DNA from: an uncultured Bacilli bacterium
Lineage (GTDB): Bacteria > Bacillota_I > Bacilli_A > RF39 > UBA660
Assembly (NCBI GenBank): GCA_910577075.1
Contig: CAJTKV010000006.1
Span: 50,942-62,664 of the forward strand
Length of the DNA: 11,723 nt
Reading direction: 5' to 3'
Part shown: positions 7,818-11,723 of the stretch, piece after piece
How positions within the stretch are numbered: position 1 is the stretch's first letter
How the letters are laid out: each line of letters opens with the position of its first letter
Notes under the pieces: generated by a model
The model's database searches: none
What the model was told of the DNA's origin: nothing
What the model saw: only the letters and a program-made list of their open reading frames with translations
Translations under genes and position numbers: made by a program

Positions 7818-10169
7818 ATGAAAAAAAGTTATTTAAAGGAAGGCAAGTTATTGCAAAGGGGAAAGAAAATCTTATCCCTTTTCGCAATAGCACTTTTTTC
7901 GGTTGTAGTATTGCCAGTTAATTCAAATTCGGCTAATTTTCGCTATGAGGATTTTGATTGGGATACTTTTGCTGAACAAAATAAATCATTTTGGTCAGCT
8001 TATTGTGAGCATGATGATGATCCAAAGTGCGAAGATAAAGTATTGAAAGCTCAAGAAAAATTTTATAAGAAATTATATAAAACTCTTGCTAAGTATGAAA
8101 AAAAAGGATTATTTATAAACGATAATATCATCTTACAAACAGTTTTTATTGATATGTCACCATCGACATTTTCCGATGATGGAGAAGAGTATAAAGCTGA
8201 ATGGAATACACCAGCTGGTGCCTATGTTGTTTCGGATGATGAAGTAACTGATGAAGAAATAGATGTTGAATATACTGAAGAGTATTACCAAAAATACCAT
8301 GAATATATGGCAGATGAAAAGGATACTTTGAAAACTCTTATTAAAAATATGATTGCATATAAGGCCAATTGTTATGGGGTATATGGAGATCCTGTAACAC
8401 ACACTCTTGATGACGGATCGACACATAAGAGTTGTGATAATGGGGGAGTTATTGTCGATTTGCCACTAGCCAATACTATAACTGGAACCAAGGGTGGGCA
8501 AAAATGTGTTGATTCTTTAAAAAATAATGAATATGGTTTTTGGGAATTTTACACCAGTAGATGGGCTCATGATTATACTCTTTTAAAAAATAGAGTTCTT
8601 CCCTTTTTAAAAAGGATACCATTAGATTCAAGATATGATGAATGTGTAAATATTGGAAGTAGTTATCCCGAAAAATCTCTTTATGTTTATAATGACTATC
8701 GAGAAGTAAGCTATGATCGTTATTTTGATTTTTTAAGTTATAATATTTATTTTGACAAAAAAGCTCATTTGCAATCGCGTTTTAGGGAGACGGTTTTAGA
8801 ACCAGCGGGGGTTAAATGTATGACTAGTGATGTTTGTGAGGAATCATTAGAGGCTGCTGGCAAATACGAAGAATACGAGGGAGAGATAGTTCTTGTTCGA
8901 AGAAAAATAATAGATGATATAATATTTATCTTAAATAATTATGGCTTAGAGATAACATATAATTATGGAACTTCTCAAGAGTTTATTGAAGCAAATATAG
9001 AAGAATCAGAGAGAAAAAGTTATTTTTGGCCAATTGGTAGCGATGAAACCGAAGAACGTGATGGTGTTATTTATGCGGATGGAGAACCTGCAAGTACAGA
9101 TGTTATAAGTTACTATGGTGTTAGAACTAATCCTGTAACAGGAGAAGATGAGATGCACTATGGTATTGATATTGCTGGAGTTGAGGGCGAGACCAATGTC
9201 GTTGCCGTTTACAATGGCGAAGTAATCAGTATTGTTGATAACTGTACGGTTGGGGATTATGATTGTAATGAAGGATTAGGCAATATGATAATTCTTTCAC
9301 ATTCTAATGGGGACTATACCGTTTATGCACAACTTGCGAGTATTGATTCGGCAATTCAAGTTGGAACTGGTGTCAAAAAAGGACAGCTTTTAGGTAAAGT
9401 TGGTAGTACAGGAAGAACTAATAAATCGGCCTTACATTATGAATTAAGAAAGGGTGGCAATGACATTGGCTATTCTGTTGATCCTTTGGGAGAAATGGAT
9501 TCGAGTAATCCTCGTCCTGCAGTAGCCGCAGGAGATTTCTCTGTTCATGAAACATCATTAACAAAAGAAGAATTTGTAGCTAAAATGCGTGCATATTGTA
9601 ATACTCATAATTGTACAGGAAATATGCTTCCAATGCAAAATGTTTTTGTTGCTCATGCAGAAGAAGTCTATGATGCTTCCATTGCTAACAATGTTAATCC
9701 AGAATTAGTAGTTGTAAGAGCAATGGCAGAGGGATTCTCACCTGGTGGAAGTACAAATAACTATTGGGGAATTAGATGCTATAATAATGCAAGTGTCGAT
9801 GCTTGTTCTAAATATACTTCATTATCCAATGGAATTGCTGGATTTGCCGATGTTGTTAAAGGATATGATACAGTTTCAGAGATGATGAATAAGTATGCTT
9901 ATATAGGAAATTATTGGTATAAAATATTCTATAGGAAAAATGGTGGTATAGATTGGGGATTAGGAGGATGTGCTTATTTTCCATCTATTAAGGAATATTT
10001 GTCATCGGAAAGAAGTAGAGTAGTTGAAGCTACTTGTAATCAAAATGAATGTCAAAAAGATGGAACTGGTTCGTGTGTAAAAACAACGGCAGAAGATCAA
10101 AAAGCTTATGCGACTTGGCAAGTAGATAAAAAAATGGGAAGATATAGATATAATATCTTTGGGTTATAG
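7818..10169 (+). CDS. Secreted two-domain wall protein: M23/LytM-like plus glucosaminidase-like (PrgK type)
   Basis: This 783-residue exported protein is probably used to open or remodel peptidoglycan for the secretion channel. A basic start and hydrophobic core (about 18-34) form a signal peptide, likely cut near A39. Residues 40-400 are an acidic, Cys-containing region I do not recognise. An M23 domain spans about 403-555: zinc ligands H447 and D451 (HYGID) and H540 (ALHYELR) are present. The two catalytic histidines are replaced by Q505 (YAQL for YAHL) and A538 (ALH for HLH), so this domain may not cut. Residues about 575-745 look like a lysozyme-fold glucosaminidase, with candidate catalytic E638 (VRAMAEG) followed by NNYWGI. 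About 18 cysteines suggest disulfides. I start at ATG 7818, preceded by AGGCGGTGG (7805-7813); TTG 7800 would put that site inside the gene. Confidence 0.85.
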   Translation: MKKSYLKEGKLLQRGKKILSLFAIALFSVVVLPVNSNSANFRYEDFDWDTFAEQNKSFWSAYCEHDDDPKCEDKVLKAQEKFYKKLYKTLAKYEKKGLFINDNIILQTVFIDMSPSTFSDDGEEYKAEWNTPAGAYVVSDDEVTDEEIDVEYTEEYYQKYHEYMADEKDTLKTLIKNMIAYKANCYGVYGDPVTHTLDDGSTHKSCDNGGVIVDLPLANTITGTKGGQKCVDSLKNNEYGFWEFYTSRWAHDYTLLKNRVLPFLKRIPLDSRYDECVNIGSSYPEKSLYVYNDYREVSYDRYFDFLSYNIYFDKKAHLQSRFRETVLEPAGVKCMTSDVCEESLEAAGKYEEYEGEIVLVRRKIIDDIIFILNNYGLEITYNYGTSQEFIEANIEESERKSYFWPIGSDETEERDGVIYADGEPASTDVISYYGVRTNPVTGEDEMHYGIDIAGVEGETNVVAVYNGEVISIVDNCTVGDYDCNEGLGNMIILSHSNGDYTVYAQLASIDSAIQVGTGVKKGQLLGKVGSTGRTNKSALHYELRKGGNDIGYSVDPLGEMDSSNPRPAVAAGDFSVHETSLTKEEFVAKMRAYCNTHNCTGNMLPMQNVFVAHAEEVYDASIANNVNPELVVVRAMAEGFSPGGSTNNYWGIRCYNNASVDACSKYTSLSNGIAGFADVVKGYDTVSEMMNKYAYIGNYWYKIFYRKNGGIDWGLGGCAYFPSIKEYLSSERSRVVEATCNQNECQKDGTGSCVKTTAEDQKAYATWQVDKKMGRYRYNIFGL

Positions 10170-10182
10170 TAGGAGGAATAAG

Positions 10183-10722
10183 ATGATTAAAGATTTATCC
10201 GAAGGAGAGAAAAAGACTTTAATAGCATGGTTTATTGTAGCAGTTATTTTTCTACTAATATTAATTGTTATAAAAATAATTAATCCAGACTTTTCCTTTC
10301 AAAGGGAAAAAAGAATTGATTATTCGAAAAATAAATATAGTGTAGTTACAGATTATAACCGCTATTACACTGTAACAAATGCCATAAATAAGTATTATTC
10401 CTTTATAAATGCTCATGAATATGAAAGTGTATATCACATTTTAGATGAAGAATATACCAAAGAGAAAAATGTCGATAAAGATACAGTTATCAACATCATA
10501 AGTGATGCGGATAAAGCCCTATCATATAGAGGCGGATTAATGTGTTCTAAGGATATTGCCAAAGGTATTACAAGCTATATTGTAAAGGGCGATGAGATAT
10601 TTATGAATAGTTCTGGTGTTAATAAAACTATATATTATGAAATCATTTTAGATGGAAATAAATTTCATTATTCCATTAAACCTATAGAAGAAAAGTTCTT
10701 TGGAGGTAATTGTAATGGATAA
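10183..10722 (+). CDS. Single-TM VirB8-like protein (first of two)
   Basis: This 179-residue protein has a short cytoplasmic N-terminus, one membrane helix (about residues 14-36, IAWFIVAVIFLLILIVI) and an outside domain of about 140 residues. The outside domain begins with helices (YYTVTNAINKYYSFINAHEYESVYHIL) and ends in strands (YYEIILDGNKFHYSIKPI). That helix-then-sheet arrangement is what VirB8/TcpC-type NTF2-like domains show. Sequence similarity alone is weak, so the call leans on topology and on the place after the wall hydrolase, where PrgL (VirB8-like) sits in pCF10. A perfect AGGAGG (10171-10176) lies six bases before ATG 10183, which fixes the start over TTG 10159. It overlaps the next gene by eight bases. 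Confidence 0.7.
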   Translation: MIKDLSEGEKKTLIAWFIVAVIFLLILIVIKIINPDFSFQREKRIDYSKNKYSVVTDYNRYYTVTNAINKYYSFINAHEYESVYHILDEEYTKEKNVDKDTVINIISDADKALSYRGGLMCSKDIAKGITSYIVKGDEIFMNSSGVNKTIYYEIILDGNKFHYSIKPIEEKFFGGNCNG

Positions 10723-11221
10723 AGTAAAAAACATAATTAAAGATAACATAGTTTGGATTGTTATATTGCTCGTATTGATAGGTGTTTTAGTAGGTTATAG
10801 TATTTATAATTATATTGAGGATAAAAAGGTATTTAATGATCCAATGCTTTCTGAACCGGAAAATATTCCCTATGTTAATTATAAATATGCGGATAATGAG
10901 TATCGCGTAATTACTGTTGAAAAGTACGATGTTTTCAACAGCTACTATAAGGATTTTATCAATAAAATGGTAAATAACCCGAAATTATCGTGGGATTATG
11001 TCAGTGATGCAGAAAAGAAAAATCGCTTTAACAATAAATATGAAGAGTATGAAAAATATATAAAGACGATAATTAATGCTCGAACTTTGAACAATAAGGT
11101 TGATAGATATAAAGTTTCGAATAAAACAATAACAGTTATTGACAGCGCAAATTATATGTATGAATTTATAGAAAATGGAGTGTGGAACTATAAAGTTGCC
11201 TTTAAGGGGCAAGTAAATTAA
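10715..11221 (+). CDS. Single-TM VirB8-like protein (second of two)
   Basis: This 168-residue protein has the same layout as its upstream neighbour: a basic N-terminus, a membrane helix at about 13-33 (IVWIVILLVLIGVLVGYSIY), and a soluble outside domain. The domain starts with helices (VFNSYYKDFINKMV, NNKYEEYEKYIKTII) and closes with strands (KTITVIDSANYMYEFI, NYKVAFKG). It is probably a diverged relative or partner of the preceding protein, forming part of the VirB8-like scaffold. I could not align the two with confidence beyond their topology. TGGAGG (10701-10706) is eight bases before ATG 10715 and lies within the previous gene, implying coupled translation. Confidence 0.68.
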   Translation: MDKVKNIIKDNIVWIVILLVLIGVLVGYSIYNYIEDKKVFNDPMLSEPENIPYVNYKYADNEYRVITVEKYDVFNSYYKDFINKMVNNPKLSWDYVSDAEKKNRFNNKYEEYEKYIKTIINARTLNNKVDRYKVSNKTITVIDSANYMYEFIENGVWNYKVAFKGQVN

Positions 11222-11239
11222 TAGTTAGGAGGTAATCGT

Positions 11240-11723
11240 ATGAACTTAGGTAATATGGCATCGGGAGCAGCCAATGCAGCTGGTAATGCAGCCAATAATG
11301 GCTTAGCGAATGCAGCAAGTGGAGCTACCAATAACGCAGCAAATAGTGTTGCTAATGCTGCAAGCAATGCAGCCAATAATGTTGGAAATAATGTTCAAGT
11401 GCCTACATCACCAAGTTCAACGACTGCCGATTTAGATAACAATATGCCTAATGAAAATGATCCGCTTTCATCTAATAATAAAGGTGGAAACAAAGAAGAC
11501 TCTAATAATCAAGGAGAAGCAGCGCCTGAAGGTGCTACTCCAGGAACAAAGGTCGCTCCGGGAAAAGAAGTTGGCAAAGATGGTCAAGTAAAGGATTCTA
11601 GTACCAAAAAACTTACTACAGCTGTAGGTCAAGGAGCGGCTGCATATTTTACTGGTGGAGAATCTCTTGGCAAAGATCAGATGATAAAAAATAATGGCTT
11701 AGCAAATAGAGCTATAGGAGTTG
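11240..11723 (+). CDS. Ala/Asn-rich protein, start of a gene running off the window
   Basis: A perfect AGGAGG (11227-11232) lies seven bases before this ATG, and 161 codons are open to the window edge. The first 52 or so residues are almost all Ala, Asn, Gly and Ser (ASGAANAAGNAANNG and similar). A Ser/Pro/Asp/Asn/Lys-rich linker follows, then a segment SSTKKLTTAVGQGAAAYFTGG that may begin a folded or membrane part. There is no signal peptide, so the start is probably cytoplasmic. The downstream sequence needed to identify it is missing. Being in the operon, it is likely another secretion component, for example a second polytopic channel protein with a low-complexity N-terminus, but that is a guess. 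Confidence 0.7.
   Translation, partial: MNLGNMASGAANAAGNAANNGLANAASGATNNAANSVANAASNAANNVGNNVQVPTSPSSTTADLDNNMPNENDPLSSNNKGGNKEDSNNQGEAAPEGATPGTKVAPGKEVGKDGQVKDSSTKKLTTAVGQGAAAYFTGGESLGKDQMIKNNGLANRAIGV
11250..11400 (+). repeat. Imperfect codon-level repeats encoding an Ala/Asn-rich stretch
   Basis: Within the last gene, short units coding Ala-Ala-Asn and close variants recur. The clearest copy pair is AATGCAGCCAATAATG, identical at 11285-11300 and 11366-11381, 81 bases apart and in the same frame. Synonymous changes between other units show the repeat is old or kept at protein level. Slippage or unequal crossing over here could vary the length of the segment. Confidence 0.6.

Noticed and set aside
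8157..8426. Minus-strand hydrophobic ORF opposite the wall-hydrolase gene
   Set aside because: Its hydrophobic look is the antisense of the acidic Asp/Glu-rich coding stretch; no start signals are seen.
1..11723. CRISPR arrays, tRNA or rRNA genes, insertion sequences
   Set aside because: No regularly spaced repeats, cloverleaf-like sequences, rRNA signatures or transposase frames were seen on either strand.

Overview
The window is AT-rich, densely coding and entirely on the + strand. It uses the standard bacterial code: TGA terminates the gene ending at 1202, and tryptophan is TGG. Strong AGGAGG-type ribosome sites and a sigma70/sigmaA-type promoter point to a low-GC Firmicute. My best guess is an uncultured gut-type Bacilli or Mollicutes relative, but there is no rRNA or other marker gene to confirm this.

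Region 1 (1-2160) looks like ordinary nucleotide-related genes. It holds the tail of an unrecognised gene, a P-loop NTPase fused to a CYTH (triphosphate-tunnel) domain, and an enlarged thymidylate kinase. The three overlap one another and end at a clear intrinsic terminator (2132-2160).

Region 2 (2161-2288) is the only real non-coding stretch. It holds a well-formed promoter (2193-2221), a leader of about 60 nt with an imperfect hairpin (2249-2272), and a ribosome site.

Region 3 (2289-11723, running off the window) is one tightly packed operon for a Gram-positive type IV secretion / conjugation apparatus. The order is: VirB6/TrbL-like polytopic membrane protein, a small unrecognised soluble protein, a PrgI/VirB3-like two-TM protein, a separate VirB4 amino-terminal-type protein, the VirB4 ATPase, a secreted M23 + glucosaminidase-like wall protein, two single-TM VirB8-like proteins in tandem, and the start of an Ala/Asn-rich protein. 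This matches the PrgH-I-J-K-L order of enterococcal pCF10. The VirB6/VirB3/VirB8-like proteins would form the membrane channel, VirB4 would energise it, and the wall protein would open or remodel peptidoglycan. No relaxase, VirD4-type coupling protein, integrase, attachment site or origin of transfer is visible here, so mobility is unproven.

Most worth a second look: the M23 domain keeps its three zinc ligands but has lost both catalytic histidines; VirB4 is encoded as two overlapping genes; the CYTH domain lacks its usual metal-binding glutamates; the thymidylate kinase carries a large insertion; and the operon start has a structured leader.
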